Of a stretch of 41,108 nt of DNA, positions 25,921 to 35,859 are shown piece after piece; position 1 is the first letter of the stretch; the number at the start of each line of letters is the position of its first letter. Below the pieces are notes generated by a model, which worked only from the letters and a program-made list of their open reading frames with translations, did not search any database and had not been told where the DNA came from. The position numbers and the translations under genes are program-made. Origin of the DNA: Geminisphaera colitermitum TAV2. GTDB lineage: Bacteria > Verrucomicrobiota > Verrucomicrobiia > Opitutales > Opitutaceae. Location: the NCBI RefSeq assembly GCF_000171235.2, contig NZ_ABEA03000046.1, positions 1-41,108 of the forward strand. Reading direction: 5' to 3'.

Positions 25921-27204
25921 ATGAACACCCGCACCCGTGCCCTCCTGTTGTTCCCGCTATTCTTCGCCCTCAGTGCCGCCCTCGGCTTTGCAGGCGACCT
26001 GCTGCTCCTCGGCAAAAACGATAAACCGACACCCTTCTACGCACCCGGCGAGAAAATGACCTTTGAGATCCGTCTCCAACAAGACGGCAAGCCCGTCTCC
26101 GGCACACGCCTTTCATGGACCCGCACCGGCGATGATGGGCTTACCGAAAAGGGCGAAGCGATATCCGCTGTCGAACCGCTCGTCATCACAACCTCGACCG
26201 ACAAACCCGGCTTCGTTCGCATCCTCGTCAACGCCCTCGACGCCGAGGGCAAACCACTCGCCAACGAAAACAACAAAAAAAACGTCTTCTTCGACGGCGG
26301 CGCCGGTGTCATGCCGGAAAAACTACAAAGCATTTCAGAACCCGCCGATTTTGATGCGTGGTGGGCCAAACAAAAAGCCGAACTCGCCAAGATTCCACTC
26401 ACGATTCTCGAACAAAAGCCACTCCCGGAAACCCACGCCAACGTCGAAACCTTCGACGTAAAAATCGCCTGCGCCGGCCCCAAACCCGTCTCCGGGTATT
26501 TCAGCAAAACGAAGAACACCGCGCCCAAATCGGCCGCCGCCCTCGTCAACTTCCATGGTTACGGAATCCGCTCCGCCATCCGACGCGACAAAGACGCCAA
26601 CGATCCGGCTAATCCCAAGCTCGTTCTCGACATCAACGTCCACGGCATCGAGAACGGCCAGCCAGCCGAATTCTACACCAACCTCGGCAAGACCACCCTC
26701 AAAGGCTACGCCTTCAACAAACAGGAAAACGCCACTCCCGAGACCGCCTACTTTTACGGCGTCGCCCTACGTGCCCTGCGCGCGCTTGAGTTCATCAAAT
26801 CGCAACCCGAGTGGGATGGAAAAAACCTCACCGTCAACGGCGGCAGCCAAGGTGGATTTCAAGCTCTGCTCGCCGCCGGACTCGATCCTGACGTCACCCG
26901 TTGCAATGCTGGCAAACCCTGGGTTTGCGACCTCGGCGGCGTGACGCTCAACCGGCTCAAAGGCTGGCGGCCCGATTACACGCGCGCGCTCGATTACTTC
27001 GACCCGGTCAACCACGCCAAACGCATCCGAGCCGCAACCTACATCACCGCCGGTCTCGGCGACTACGTTTGCCCGCCCTCCGGCGTCACCGTGCTCTACA
27101 ACAACATTCCTGCCACCACTCCCAAGCAGATCGAATACATCCAAGGAGCCACCCACGGCAGCACCCCGCCCAACATGATGAAGTTTGTAGTCAAAAACAA
27201 ATGA
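25921..27204 (+). CDS. Exported acetyl xylan esterase, CE7-like alpha/beta hydrolase
   Basis: A 427-residue protein with a signal peptide (about 1-22), an N-terminal Ig-like beta domain (residues 25-115; YAPGEKMTFEIRLQQDG), and an acetyl xylan esterase/cephalosporin-C deacetylase-type hydrolase. The triad is visible: Ser309 in GGSQGG, Asp381 in GLGDYVCPP, His412 in GATHG. It should remove acetyl groups from xylan or xylo-oligosaccharides outside the cytoplasm. It closes the hemicellulose locus but is separated from GH31 by 312 bases, so it may have its own promoter. Confidence 0.88.
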   Translation: MNTRTRALLLFPLFFALSAALGFAGDLLLLGKNDKPTPFYAPGEKMTFEIRLQQDGKPVSGTRLSWTRTGDDGLTEKGEAISAVEPLVITTSTDKPGFVRILVNALDAEGKPLANENNKKNVFFDGGAGVMPEKLQSISEPADFDAWWAKQKAELAKIPLTILEQKPLPETHANVETFDVKIACAGPKPVSGYFSKTKNTAPKSAAALVNFHGYGIRSAIRRDKDANDPANPKLVLDINVHGIENGQPAEFYTNLGKTTLKGYAFNKQENATPETAYFYGVALRALRALEFIKSQPEWDGKNLTVNGGSQGGFQALLAAGLDPDVTRCNAGKPWVCDLGGVTLNRLKGWRPDYTRALDYFDPVNHAKRIRAATYITAGLGDYVCPPSGVTVLYNNIPATTPKQIEYIQGATHGSTPPNMMKFVVKNK

Positions 27205-27225
27205 CCTGCGGGGCGGGGCGCTACG

Positions 27226-27246
27226 CCCCCCCCTCCCCCCCCCCCC
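27226..27246. repeat. C-rich tract (C8 then C12)
   Basis: Eight C, one T, then twelve C, between the convergent stops of the esterase and ftsH. It follows GGGGCGGGGCGCTACGCCCC, which can fold into a hairpin. Non-coding; possibly part of a terminator. Confidence 0.6.
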
Positions 27247-27259
27247 ACCGCGCCGACAA

Positions 27260-29389
27260 TCACGTCGGCATTGGGGCGGGTGCGCCGCTGAGGGCGCCGG
27301 TGTCGGGTTCTTCGGCCTGTTTCTTGTGACCGGATTTGCCGTCGTCACCGGGAGGCGGCACGGCGGGCGGAACGGTCCTGATGACAGGTGAACGCAACTC
27401 GCCGTGATCAAGGATTTCCTGCACGTGCTTGCCCTCAATCGTTTCGTATTCGAGGAGAGCCTCGGCGATCTTGTCGAGAGAGACGCGGTGCTCGGCAATG
27501 AGCTTTCGGGCGCGTTCAAGTTGTTCGTCGATGATGCGGCGGATTTCGGCGTCGATCTTTTGCGCGGTCGCCTCGCTGACATGCGACGTGCGCGTGATGT
27601 CGCGGCCCAAGAAAACGGTGTCTTGATTGTCGCCGAGAGCGAGCGGGCCGAGGTCGCTCATGCCCCAATCGCACACCATGCTGCGCGCGATTTTGGTGAT
27701 GTGTTTGATGTCACCCGACGCGCCGTTGGAGATGTCGTTCATTACGAGTTCCTCGGCGATGCGGCCGCCAAGGCCCATGGCAATTTGGTTGAGCAGGCGT
27801 TTCTTGTGCTGCGTGAGAATGTCCTTCTTGGGGATGAACATCGTGCTGCCGAGTGAACGTCCGCGCGGGATGATCGTCACCTTGTGCACGGGCATGATGC
27901 CGTCGTCGAGGAGCGCCTGCACGAGCGCGTGGCCGGCCTCGTGGTAGGCGGTCATTTTCTTTTCCTCGTCATCCATGGCACGGCGGTGCTCGCGTCCGAA
28001 GAGGACTTTTTCGCGGGCGTCGTCGAGGTCGATGCGCTCGACTTTTTTCTTGTTGCGACGGGCGGCCAGGAGCGCGCCTTCGTTGAGAAGGTTGGCGAGG
28101 TCGGCGCCGGAAAATCCGGAGGTACCGCGGGCGATTTCGGAGAGTTGCACGTCCTCGCTCAGGTTGATTTTGCGGGCGTGGACTTTGAGGATTTGTTCGC
28201 GGCCCTGAAGGTCGGGCAGGTCAACAAACACCTGCCGGTCGAAACGTCCGGGACGCAACAGCGCCTGGTCGAGCACGTCGGGGCGATTGGTGGCGGCGAT
28301 GATGATGACGCCCTCGGAGGTGTCGAAACCGTCCATCTCGACGAGCATGGAGTTGAGCGTTTGCTCGCGTTCGTCGTTGCCGCCGCCGAGCCCGGCGCCG
28401 CGCTGGCGTCCCACGGCGTCGATTTCGTCGATAAAGATGATGCAGGGCGCGTTTTTGCGGCCTTGTTCAAACATGTCGCGCACGCGGCTGGCGCCGACGC
28501 CGACAAACATCTCGACGAAGTCGGAGCCCGACACGCTGAAGAACGGCACCTCGGCCTCGCCGGCCACGGCCTTGGCGAGCAGGGTCTTGCCGGTGCCCGG
28601 AGGACCGACGAGCAGGATGCCCTTGGGAATCTTGCCGCCCATTTTCTGGAATTTTTTAGGGTCCTTCAAAAACTCGACGACCTCGGAGATTTCCTCCTTG
28701 GCCTCGTCGCAGCCGGCGACTTGGGCGAAGGTGGTTTTCTCGCGGTCGCGGTTGAGCAGTTTGGCGCGGCTCTTGCCAAAGGTGAGGGCTCCGCGGCTGG
28801 CGCTGCGGAGTTGGCGGACGAAAAGGAAATAGAGCAGGCCGATGATGAGGACGAAGGGCAGGACGTTGCCGAGGATCGTCATCCAGACGGTGTTGGCAGG
28901 CAGTTCCTCGAAGAGTTTTGTCGCTTGCAGGCGTTCCAGATTTTTGTCGGTCAACCGGCCCTCGGCGCGAAAGGTGCGTCGCACGGCTGCCGTCTTGGCA
29001 TCGGTGACGGTGGCGGACGCGGAAGCTGCGGGGGCAACGGCGGCGGCGGTCGGGGAAGCTGCCGTGGCGGCGGCGGCGGCAGCGACGTCAGTTGCGGCGG
29101 GAGCGGCGGGAGCGGACGCGAGAGAAGCGGCGGGCTTGAGTTCGCCCGTGATGACCACCAAGTCGATGCCACGGATGGCTCCCTTGAGGATTTCGCCGCG
29201 CTCGGCACGCTCGACCACCTGCTGAATTTTGAGCTCCTCCTGCGTGCTCGCCTTGCCGGGATTAAAATAGACGACCGCAAAAAGGGCGGCGAGGATGGCC
29301 GCCCAGATGATGAGCACCTTCGGTTGAAACCGGTCGGGCGGCACACTCTTCAACGGACGACGTTTGGGTTCTTTGTTCGATTCAGACAT
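27260..29389 (-). CDS. ftsH: FtsH ATP-dependent zinc metalloprotease
   Basis: A 709-residue FtsH, the membrane-bound AAA+ protease that degrades unassembled membrane proteins and regulators. First membrane helix about 24-42; periplasmic domain about 43-165; second helix about 171-191; Walker A GPPGTGKT 262-269; Walker [13 protein letters not shown] near 316-327; [23 protein letters not shown]; zinc site HEAGH 483-487. The periplasmic domain has an extra Ala-rich segment at about 85-137. ATG 29389 is chosen; the longer ATG 29410 is less typical. It lies downstream of tilS on the same strand, a common arrangement. Confidence 0.96.
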   Translation of the reverse strand: MSESNKEPKRRPLKSVPPDRFQPKVLIIWAAILAALFAVVYFNPGKASTQEELKIQQVVERAERGEILKGAIRGIDLVVITGELKPAASLASAPAAPAATDVAAAAAATAASPTAAAVAPAASASATVTDAKTAAVRRTFRAEGRLTDKNLERLQATKLFEELPANTVWMTILGNVLPFVLIIGLLYFLFVRQLRSASRGALTFGKSRAKLLNRDREKTTFAQVAGCDEAKEEISEVVEFLKDPKKFQKMGGKIPKGILLVGPPGTGKTLLAKAVAGEAEVPFFSVSGSDFVEMFVGVGASRVRDMFEQGRKNAPCIIFIDEIDAVGRQRGAGLGGGNDEREQTLNSMLVEMDGFDTSEGVIIIAATNRPDVLDQALLRPGRFDRQVFVDLPDLQGREQILKVHARKINLSEDVQLSEIARGTSGFSGADLANLLNEGALLAARRNKKKVERIDLDDAREKVLFGREHRRAMDDEEKKMTAYHEAGHALVQALLDDGIMPVHKVTIIPRGRSLGSTMFIPKKDILTQHKKRLLNQIAMGLGGRIAEELVMNDISNGASGDIKHITKIARSMVCDWGMSDLGPLALGDNQDTVFLGRDITRTSHVSEATAQKIDAEIRRIIDEQLERARKLIAEHRVSLDKIAEALLEYETIEGKHVQEILDHGELRSPVIRTVPPAVPPPGDDGKSGHKKQAEEPDTGALSGAPAPMPT

Positions 29390-29434
29390 CAAGGTATGGA
29401 CTTTGAGCAAACGGTGCAGGTTCCCCAGTCTTAG

Positions 29435-30652
29435 TCAATGAGACCGAACCTTATGATGCACAACACGTGCCGAAGCTGCGGTCTGATAGGCAAGCCAGCC
29501 GCGTTTCACGACCGCAAATCCATGATCTCCAAGACTAAAACGAGTCGATCGCGCAACCATCAGTTTATCCAATAATGAATCGAATCCCTGGCGCGACAGG
29601 TCGCTCGCCACCGGCAACGAGCCCAGCCAGAGGTGCAACACGCGCCGGACAACCGCACGCGGCACGCCCGCCAGTTGGGTCAGCGGCAGGCGTCCGTCCG
29701 CATCCGTCCGGGCCACGCGCCCGGCCCATTCGTCGAGCGCATCGGCGTCTTCCTCCAGTTGTGCGCGTGTCAGGGCCGCGCCCGCCAGCGCGTCGCGCGC
29801 CTGCGAAGGAACGCGTCCACTGGCGGCTTCGAGCCAGCGCGGCAGGACATCGAGCCGGATGCGGTTGCGAAAAAAATCTCCCTCCGCGTTGCTCGCGTCC
29901 TCACGCCATGTCGCTCCGGCTGCGGCCAGCGAATCGACAATCCGCGCCTTGCTCAACGTGAGCAACGGTCGCAGATGCACGCGCCCGCGCCCGGCAGCCC
30001 CCCCCCCCCCCCCCGACCCAACTCCGACATTGTCAAGGTGATGCACCGGACGCGGGGCGGCGAGCCCGGCGGTGCCGCTGCCGCGGGCGACGCGCATGAA
30101 AAGCGTCTCGGCGATATCGTCGAGTTGGTGGCCAAGAAACAGGCAACGGATGCGCCGGCGTGAAAGTTGCCCGGCGAAAAACGCCATTCGCGCCTCGCGC
30201 GCCTGAGCCTCGCTCACGCGTTGTTGCCCGCATTTTTTCCCGTCCCCCCCCCCCCCCCCGCCTGCCGCTGACCACGCCCCCGACGCATACGCTACCCCGA
30301 GCGCCGCGCAGACGGAGCGGCAAAACCGTTCGTCGCCCGCCGAGGCGCGCCCGCGCAGCCGGTGGTCGAAATGCAACGCCAGCAAGCGTCCCCGTCGCTC
30401 CGGCCAGTGCGCCCAAAGCAACAGCAGCAACGCCAGCGAATCCGCCCCGCCCGAAAAAGCCACCGCCCAACGGGGGGAAAGGCTGAACGCCTGAAAGCCT
30501 GAAGGCTGAAGAAGCCGCGTCCCTCCTCCTTCCGTCTTCAGGCTTTTTTCCACGAACGCGACCACCGCCGGATGCAACCGCTCGCGCGGGAAAGCAGCGG
30601 CGAGCTTCTCCGCGACGGAAGGCCAGTGAGGTTGACGACATTGACGAGACAC
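29435..30652 (-). CDS. tilS: tRNA(Ile)-lysidine synthetase TilS
   Basis: TilS modifies C34 of tRNA-Ile2 to lysidine with ATP and lysine. The PP-loop [17 protein letters not shown] is at about 67-83, followed by [20 protein letters not shown] and the family motif [21 protein letters not shown]. Two homopolymers (17 and 16 G on the coding strand) encode Gly runs but keep the frame, so the gene is open. A TTCAG-type repeat is translated at about residues 36-58, just before the PP-loop. The start is uncertain. GTG 30652 is favoured because ATG 30784 would leave 3 bases to the divergent glyA ATG. Confidence 0.88.
   Translation of the reverse strand: MSRQCRQPHWPSVAEKLAAAFPRERLHPAVVAFVEKSLKTEGGGTRLLQPSGFQAFSLSPRWAVAFSGGADSLALLLLLWAHWPERRGRLLALHFDHRLRGRASAGDERFCRSVCAALGVAYASGAWSAAGGGGGGDGKKCGQQRVSEAQAREARMAFFAGQLSRRRIRCLFLGHQLDDIAETLFMRVARGSGTAGLAAPRPVHHLDNVGVGSGGGGGAAGRGRVHLRPLLTLSKARIVDSLAAAGATWREDASNAEGDFFRNRIRLDVLPRWLEAASGRVPSQARDALAGAALTRAQLEEDADALDEWAGRVARTDADGRLPLTQLAGVPRAVVRRVLHLWLGSLPVASDLSRQGFDSLLDKLMVARSTRFSLGDHGFAVVKRGWLAYQTAASARVVHHKVRSH
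29998..30014. repeat. C17 homopolymer inside tilS
   Basis: Seventeen C (G on the coding strand), giving a Gly run between the second and third conserved blocks. The frame is open at this length. Confidence 0.85.
30244..30259. repeat. C16 homopolymer inside tilS
   Basis: Sixteen C (G on the coding strand), giving Gly residues in a linker after the first conserved blocks. The frame is open. With the nearby C17 tract, tilS has two places where a one-base change would stop it. Confidence 0.85.
30477..30552. repeat. Inverted TTCAG-type repeat inside the tilS N-terminus
   Basis: Left arm: CTGAA-containing units every 7-8 bases (30481-30511). Right arm: CTTCAGGCTTT at 30536-30546, the exact inverse of AAAGCCTGAAG at 30494-30504. 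The whole element is translated in frame in tilS, immediately before the PP-loop. It is the same family as 2625-2842 and 6895-6923. Confidence 0.75.
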
Positions 30653-30787
30653 GCCGCCAACGCTTGGCCGCCCGCCCCCGCCGACGCAACCTCTCCGCAA
30701 AACCACCCGGCAAAAAATCCCGTTGCCCCTCCCCTGCCCTTTTGCGAAAGGTCCGCCTTCCATTTTTCTCCACCACGCTTCCATACC

Positions 30788-32053
30788 ATGATCAACGCAT
30801 CACCGCTCCAGACCCTCGATCCGGAAATTTACTCGGCCATCGCCTCCGAGTTTGCCCGCCAGCAAAGCCACATCGAGCTCATCGCCTCGGAAAACTTCAC
30901 CTACCCCGCCGTCATGGAAGCCCAGGGCAGCGTGCTCACCAACAAATACGCCGAAGGTTACCCCGCCAAACGCTGGTATGGCGGATGCGAATACGTGGAC
31001 AAAGTCGAGCAACTCGCCATCGACCGCGCCAAAAAACTCTTCGGCGCCGACCACGCCAACGTGCAGCCCCACTCCGGCTCGCAAGCCAACTTCGCCGTTT
31101 ACACCGCCGTCCTCCAGCCCGGCGACAAGATCCTTGGCATGAACCTCAGCCACGGCGGACACCTCACGCACGGCAACCCCGCCAACTTCTCCGGCAAACT
31201 CTACAACTTTGTCCAATACGGCGTCCGCGAAGACACCGGCCTGATCGACTACGACGAACTCGCCGCCACCGCCGTCCGCGAAAAGCCCAAAATGATCACC
31301 GTCGGCGCCAGCGCCTACTCGCGCATCATTGACTTCGCCCGCATGGGCGAGATCGCCCGCTCCGTCGGCGCGTTTCTCTTTGCCGACATCGCGCACATCG
31401 CCGGCCTCGTCGCCGCCGGGCTCCATCCCTCGCCCGTCGCCCACGCCGACTTCGTGACGACCACCACGCACAAAACCCTGCGCGGCCCCCGCGGCGGACT
31501 CATCCTCTGCAAAGCCGCGCACGCCAAAGCCATTGACTCCGCCGTGTTCCCCGGCGGCCAGGGCGGACCGCTCATGCACGTCATTGCGGCCAAGGCCGTG
31601 TGTTTCGCCGAGGCGCTCAAGCCCGAATTCAAGACCTACGCCGCCGCGCTCGTTAAAAACACCCAGGCCCTCGCCGCCGCCTTCGCCAAGCGCGGTTACA
31701 AGATCGTCTCCGGCGGCACCGACAACCACCTCTTCCTCCTCGACCTCCGGCACAACCTCCCCGACCTCACCGCCAAGAAAGCCCAGGAGACGCTCGATCT
31801 CGCCCACATCACGCTCAACAAAAACACCGTGCCCTTCGAGACCCGCTCGCCCTTCCAAGCGTCCGGCATCCGCATTGGTGGCGCCGCCGTCACCAGCCGC
31901 GGACTCGTCGAGGCCGACATGGACGAAATCGCCGCCGCCATCGACACCGTCCTCAAAGCCATCGACACCGACGGCCAGGCTGCCGCCATCGAAACCGCCA
32001 AGGCCAGCATCGCCAAACTCACCGCCCGCTACCCGCTGCCGTATTCATTGTGA
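30788..32053 (+). CDS. glyA: Serine hydroxymethyltransferase
   Basis: A 421-residue PLP enzyme that makes glycine and methylene-tetrahydrofolate from serine. Conserved blocks: [76 protein letters not shown], the PLP lysine in [14 protein letters not shown], and [18 protein letters not shown]. Length is normal. It starts a plus-strand run: its TGA overlaps the GTG start candidate of rsmI. Confidence 0.97.
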   Translation: MINASPLQTLDPEIYSAIASEFARQQSHIELIASENFTYPAVMEAQGSVLTNKYAEGYPAKRWYGGCEYVDKVEQLAIDRAKKLFGADHANVQPHSGSQANFAVYTAVLQPGDKILGMNLSHGGHLTHGNPANFSGKLYNFVQYGVREDTGLIDYDELAATAVREKPKMITVGASAYSRIIDFARMGEIARSVGAFLFADIAHIAGLVAAGLHPSPVAHADFVTTTTHKTLRGPRGGLILCKAAHAKAIDSAVFPGGQGGPLMHVIAAKAVCFAEALKPEFKTYAAALVKNTQALAAAFAKRGYKIVSGGTDNHLFLLDLRHNLPDLTAKKAQETLDLAHITLNKNTVPFETRSPFQASGIRIGGAAVTSRGLVEADMDEIAAAIDTVLKAIDTDGQAAAIETAKASIAKLTARYPLPYSL

Positions 32054-32832
32054 CACTACGGCAACCACAGGTTCCCCCATTGGATGTTGGATGTTCGACG
32101 TTGGATGTTGGACGTTCGCCCTTGGGCGGCGGTGGCACCGCCGCCCAGGGCGTGCTCTACGTCATAGCCACGCCCATCGGCAACCTGAGCGACCTCACCG
32201 AACGCGCGCGCACCCTGCTCGCCAGCGTTGACCTCATTGCCTGCGAAGACACCCGCACCACCGGCTCGCTCCTCGCCCGCCTCGGCCTCCCCCGCCGCGA
32301 ACTCACCCCCTACCACGATCACAACGAACAGGACGCCGCCGCCCGCCTCGCCGACCAACTCGCCTCCGGCCGCTCCATTGCCCTCGTCAGCGACGCCGGC
32401 ACGCCCGCCATCAGCGACCCCGGCTTCCGCCTCGTGCGCGAATGCCGCCGCCGCGCCCTCCCCGTCGTCCCCGTGCCCGGCCCCTGCGCCGTGACCGTGG
32501 CCCTCAGCGCCAGCGGACTGCCTACCAACGGTTTTCTCTTCGCCGGCTTCCTCCCGCCCAAATCCGCCGCCCGCCTCGCCTTCCTGGAAAAGTATCAGGA
32601 TTTCGACTACACCCTCGCGCTTTACGAAAGCTGCCACCGCATCGAAAAGTTCGCCGCCGAGATTGTGGAAAAACTCGGCCCCGCGCGCGTCGTCTGCATC
32701 GCCCGCGAAGTCACCAAACTCCACGAAACCATCCTCACCGGTCCCGCCGCCGACGTCACCGCCCGCCTCCTTCGCGGCAGCCTCAAAGGCGAATTCGTCG
32801 TTCTCATCGCCCCGCGTGATTTCGTGCTGTAA
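32050..32832 (+). CDS. rsmI: 16S rRNA 2'-O-ribose C1402 methyltransferase RsmI
   Basis: SAM-dependent methyltransferase that modifies C1402 of 16S rRNA. Signatures: [53 protein letters not shown], and [22 protein letters not shown]. Length is 260 residues with GTG 32050, which overlaps the glyA stop (GTGA). With that start, about 34 extra N-terminal residues are encoded by a heptamer array and a palindrome. GTG 32152 would give the usual short N-terminus and is equally possible. Confidence 0.93.
   Translation: MTLRQPQVPPLDVGCSTLDVGRSPLGGGGTAAQGVLYVIATPIGNLSDLTERARTLLASVDLIACEDTRTTGSLLARLGLPRRELTPYHDHNEQDAAARLADQLASGRSIALVSDAGTPAISDPGFRLVRECRRRALPVVPVPGPCAVTVALSASGLPTNGFLFAGFLPPKSAARLAFLEKYQDFDYTLALYESCHRIEKFAAEIVEKLGPARVVCIAREVTKLHETILTGPAADVTARLLRGSLKGEFVVLIAPRDFVL
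32080..32146. repeat. TTGGATG heptamer array plus palindrome at the rsmI 5' end
   Basis: Five units in exact 7-base phase (32080-32114): TTGGATG twice, TTCGACG, TTGGATG, TTGGACG, all fitting TTNRRYG as at 2733-2795. A perfect 11-bp-arm palindrome follows (GGGCGGCGGTG/CACCGCCGCCC, 32124-32146). The array lies between glyA and the conserved part of rsmI. Depending on the start codon it is translated or serves as leader. Confidence 0.85.
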
Positions 32833-32854
32833 CGCACGCCCCGCCTCCTCCTCA

Positions 32855-33826
32855 ATGGACGGCGTGAGTGTTCCCGCCTATTCAGCCGCCGCCGTCATCG
32901 ACATCGGTTCCAACTCGATAAAAATCCTCATTGCCACGCGCCGCCCCGATGGCGGGGTTTCCGCCCTGCGCCACCACAGCATCGACTCCCGCATCAGCGC
33001 CGGCATCAATCAGGCGACCCCCCATCTCAGCGAATCCGCCATGACCACCGGCGTCGCCGCCATCCAGGAACTCCTCGCCATCGCCGCCCCCTACGCCCCC
33101 ACGCACACCGCCCTCGTCGCCACCAGCGCCATCCGCGACGCCGTCAACGGCCCCGAATTTTGCGAACGCGTTCTCCGCGCCACCGGCCATCCCATCCGCA
33201 TACTCAGCGGCGAAGAGGAAGCCAGCCTCATCGGACGCGGCCTCACCAGCGACGGCGAACTCGCCTCGCTGCGCGACTACCACGTGTTCGACCTCGGCGG
33301 CGGCAGCCTCGAATGCCTGCATTTCCGCAACCGCCAAGTCCGGCACGCCCTCAGCCTCCGCCTCGGCTGCGTGCGCCTCACCGAACGCTTCATCGCCGAC
33401 CCCGGCGCCCCGCTCATCCCCGCCGAGTCCGCCGCCCTCGCCGCCCATGTGCGCGACGAAGTCACCCGCAACCTCCCCTGGCTCTCCCTCCCCCCCCCCC
33501 CCCCTCCCGCGCCCATCGACACCATCTTCGCCGGCGGCACCGTGGCCACGATCCGCTCGATTCGCGGCGTGCGCGAAGGTATCGGACTCGTCAACACCTC
33601 GCCCCTCGTCACCCTCGCCGAAATTCGCGCCCTCCTCGACCGCCTCGCTCCCCTCACCCTGGCCGAGTGCCAGCGCATCCCCGGCCTCCCCCCCCCCCGC
33701 GCCGACGTCTTTCGCACCGCCCTCATCACCCTCGTCACCCTCGCCGAGTGCGTCGGAGTGGAGACCGTTCACCACTCCTTCAACAACCTCCGCTGGGGCG
33801 TCGCCGACGAACTCCTCCCGCGCTGA
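32855..33826 (+). CDS. Ppx/GppA family phosphatase
   Basis: A 323-residue member of the exopolyphosphatase/guanosine pentaphosphatase family (ASKHA fold). Phosphate-1 loop VIDIGSNSIKILIA at about 13-26; EEEASLIGRG; the FDLGGGSLECL nucleotide loop near 146-156; and LGCVRLTERF. It is shorter than full Ppx (no C-terminal HD-like domain), as in the small Ppx/GppA proteins of many phyla. Two C runs (C15 at 33490, C11 at 33688) encode prolines and keep the frame. ATG 32855 begins just before the first motif. Confidence 0.9.
   Translation: MDGVSVPAYSAAAVIDIGSNSIKILIATRRPDGGVSALRHHSIDSRISAGINQATPHLSESAMTTGVAAIQELLAIAAPYAPTHTALVATSAIRDAVNGPEFCERVLRATGHPIRILSGEEEASLIGRGLTSDGELASLRDYHVFDLGGGSLECLHFRNRQVRHALSLRLGCVRLTERFIADPGAPLIPAESAALAAHVRDEVTRNLPWLSLPPPPPPAPIDTIFAGGTVATIRSIRGVREGIGLVNTSPLVTLAEIRALLDRLAPLTLAECQRIPGLPPPRADVFRTALITLVTLAECVGVETVHHSFNNLRWGVADELLPR
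33490..33504. repeat. C15 homopolymer inside the ppx/gppA-like gene
   Basis: Fifteen C give a proline run (PPPPPPAP) between the GGGS loop region and FAGGTVATIRSI. The frame is open. A second run of 11 C follows at 33688-33698. Confidence 0.85.
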
Positions 33827-33844
33827 ATTTTAATTAACGAAGCC

Positions 33845-34459
33845 ATGCCCTCTCCCGCCCGCGAACCCTGGCCCATGAAATGGGTGTTTCTGGCCATCCT
33901 CCTCTGCATCGTCCCCTACACTTGGATCGCGCTCCGCTACCGCAAACCCGCCCCCGCCGCCGAACCCTATGCGGACCGCGTCGAACGCACCGCGCCCACC
34001 ACCCATCGCCACCTCTCCCTCAAAGCCGAACGCCCCGCTCCCCCCAACACGGAAGTCCCGCGCGACGCCTTTGCCATCGGACGCGCCACGCTCACCCCCC
34101 TCCCCCCCGGCCTCCCGCAAGGACTGCTCGACATCCTCGGCTCGCCCCCCCGCCTGCCTGCCTCCGTCAACCTCATCAACGTTCCCGCCGAAATTCAGTC
34201 CGGCGAACCCGTCGCAATCCAGTTCACCTGCCACCTCGCCGGCGAACACGACGTGCTCGGCGGCGCGGACATCTACATCAAGGAAAACGCCATCGTCATC
34301 CTCCCCGCCTTCGAATCCCTGGACGCCGACCTGCAAGCGCGCACCCTCAACGAACGCGTGCGCATTACGATCCCCCCCGGCACGCTCAAGCCCGGCGCCT
34401 ACGACGTGCGCCTCATGGCCGCGAACAACGGCTACGTGTGGCAATGGCTCGTGCATTGA
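33845..34459 (+). CDS. Membrane-anchored protein of unknown function
   Basis: A 204-residue protein with an N-terminal membrane helix at about 12-30 (KWVFLAILLCIVPYTWIALRY) after a short positive tail, then a Pro/Arg-rich linker and a beta-rich C-terminal domain (about 105-204; PVAIQFTCHLAGEHDVLGGADIYI, RITIPPGTLKPGAYDVRLMAANN) that reads like an Ig/fibronectin-type fold. It probably faces outside the cytoplasm. No family recognised. It sits 18 bases after the ppx-like gene and 42 before argA. Confidence 0.7.
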   Translation: MPSPAREPWPMKWVFLAILLCIVPYTWIALRYRKPAPAAEPYADRVERTAPTTHRHLSLKAERPAPPNTEVPRDAFAIGRATLTPLPPGLPQGLLDILGSPPRLPASVNLINVPAEIQSGEPVAIQFTCHLAGEHDVLGGADIYIKENAIVILPAFESLDADLQARTLNERVRITIPPGTLKPGAYDVRLMAANNGYVWQWLVH

Positions 34460-34501
34460 CGCCCGCCCCGCCATCGCCGACAAACTGCCGCCACAACGCC
34501 C

Positions 34502-35848
34502 ATGAGCAAAAGCAACGGATACACCCCGCCCCTCATCAAACCCGCCGACCTGCGCGGCATCCTCAAATACGTACCCCGTTTTCAAGGACAGATCTTCGTC
34601 ATCGCCGTGGACGGCTCCATCGTGGCCGACGAAAACTTCGGCAACCTCCTCGTGGACATCGCCGTCCTCCGCAGCCTCGGCATCAAAGTCGTGCTCGTCC
34701 ACGGCATCGGGCACCAGATGCAGGAACTCTCCACGGCTCGCAGTATCGCCATTTCCAATACCGACGGCACCGGTGTCACCGACGCCCCCACGCTCGACCT
34801 CGCCATCCGCGCCTCCGCCCGCGTCTCGCAACTCATCATGGAGGGCCTCACGCAAAACGCCCTCAAGTGCGCCATCACCAACGCCGTGCGCGCCATTCCC
34901 ATCGGCATCATCCGCGGCGTGGACCAGCAGTTCACCGGCAAGCTCGACCGCCTCGACAAAGACTTTGTCGATCACCTCCTCTCCGCCGCCATCCTGCCCA
35001 TCATCCAACCCATCGGCTACGGCCCCGACGGACGCCCCTACCGCATCAATTCCGACCTCCTCGCCGCCGGCGTGGCCGAATCCCTCGGAGCCTCCAAAAT
35101 CATCTACCTGATGCCCCACGCCGGGCTGGAAATTAACGGCGAAATCCGCCGCGAAATCTCCTACGAATCCCTGCGCCATCTCCTCACCGCGCACCCTGCC
35201 CACATTGCCGAGTCCGGACGCAGCAAGGCCATCCACGCCCTGCACGCCATCTCCGCCGGCGTGCCTCGCATCCACATCGTGGACGGACGCGCCTACGACG
35301 GCCTCATCAACGAAATCTTTTCCAACGAAGGCGTCGGCACCCTGATCTACGGCAACGAATACCAGCAAATCCGGCAGGCCCGCAAAAGCGACACGCGCTT
35401 CATCTGGAGCCTCACGCGCGCCGCCGTGCGCCGCGAGGAACTGCTTTGCCGCACGCAGCAGGCCATCGAGAAAAACATCGACCAGTTTTTCGTTTACGAA
35501 ATCGACGAGAACATCATCGCCTGCGTCACCCTGTATTTTTATTTCGATACAAACTCCGCCCCCTCCTCCTCCTCCGCTGACAAGCCCGTGCTGGCCGAGA
35601 TCGGCTCGCTTTACGTGATGCCCTTTTATCAAAACCGCGGCGTGGGCCGCAAACTCGTGGACTATGCCTGCCTGCGCGCCAAGGACCGCGGCGTGCGCAC
35701 CATCGTGGCGCTTTCCACGCAGAGCTTTTCCTTTTTCACGTCGGTCATGGGTTTTGAGGAAGTGGACAAAACCATCCTCCCCGAAGCCCGTCTCAAGGCC
35801 TACGAGGACAACGGCCGCAATGCCCGCGTCCTGCGCAAGACGCTGTAA
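34502..35848 (+). CDS. argA: Amino-acid N-acetyltransferase (N-acetylglutamate synthase)
   Basis: A 448-residue bifunctional-looking ArgA: an amino-acid-kinase fold (about 15-290; VVLVHGIGHQMQELS, RINSDLLAAGVAESLGASKIIYL, GVPRIHIVDGR) fused to a GNAT domain (about 300-448; EIGSLYVMPFYQNRGVGRKLVDYA, where QNRGVG binds acetyl-CoA). It catalyses the first step of arginine synthesis. The kinase part carries regulation in the family. Length matches E. coli ArgA. Last gene of the glyA-rsmI-ppx run. Confidence 0.93.
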   Translation: MSKSNGYTPPLIKPADLRGILKYVPRFQGQIFVIAVDGSIVADENFGNLLVDIAVLRSLGIKVVLVHGIGHQMQELSTARSIAISNTDGTGVTDAPTLDLAIRASARVSQLIMEGLTQNALKCAITNAVRAIPIGIIRGVDQQFTGKLDRLDKDFVDHLLSAAILPIIQPIGYGPDGRPYRINSDLLAAGVAESLGASKIIYLMPHAGLEINGEIRREISYESLRHLLTAHPAHIAESGRSKAIHALHAISAGVPRIHIVDGRAYDGLINEIFSNEGVGTLIYGNEYQQIRQARKSDTRFIWSLTRAAVRREELLCRTQQAIEKNIDQFFVYEIDENIIACVTLYFYFDTNSAPSSSSADKPVLAEIGSLYVMPFYQNRGVGRKLVDYACLRAKDRGVRTIVALSTQSFSFFTSVMGFEEVDKTILPEARLKAYEDNGRNARVLRKTL

Positions 35849-35859
35849 ACCCTCTCTCT

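Noticed and set aside
29998-30259. Frameshift of tilS by the C17 and C16 runs
   Set aside because: Both lengths keep the frame and conserved TilS sequence continues on both sides.
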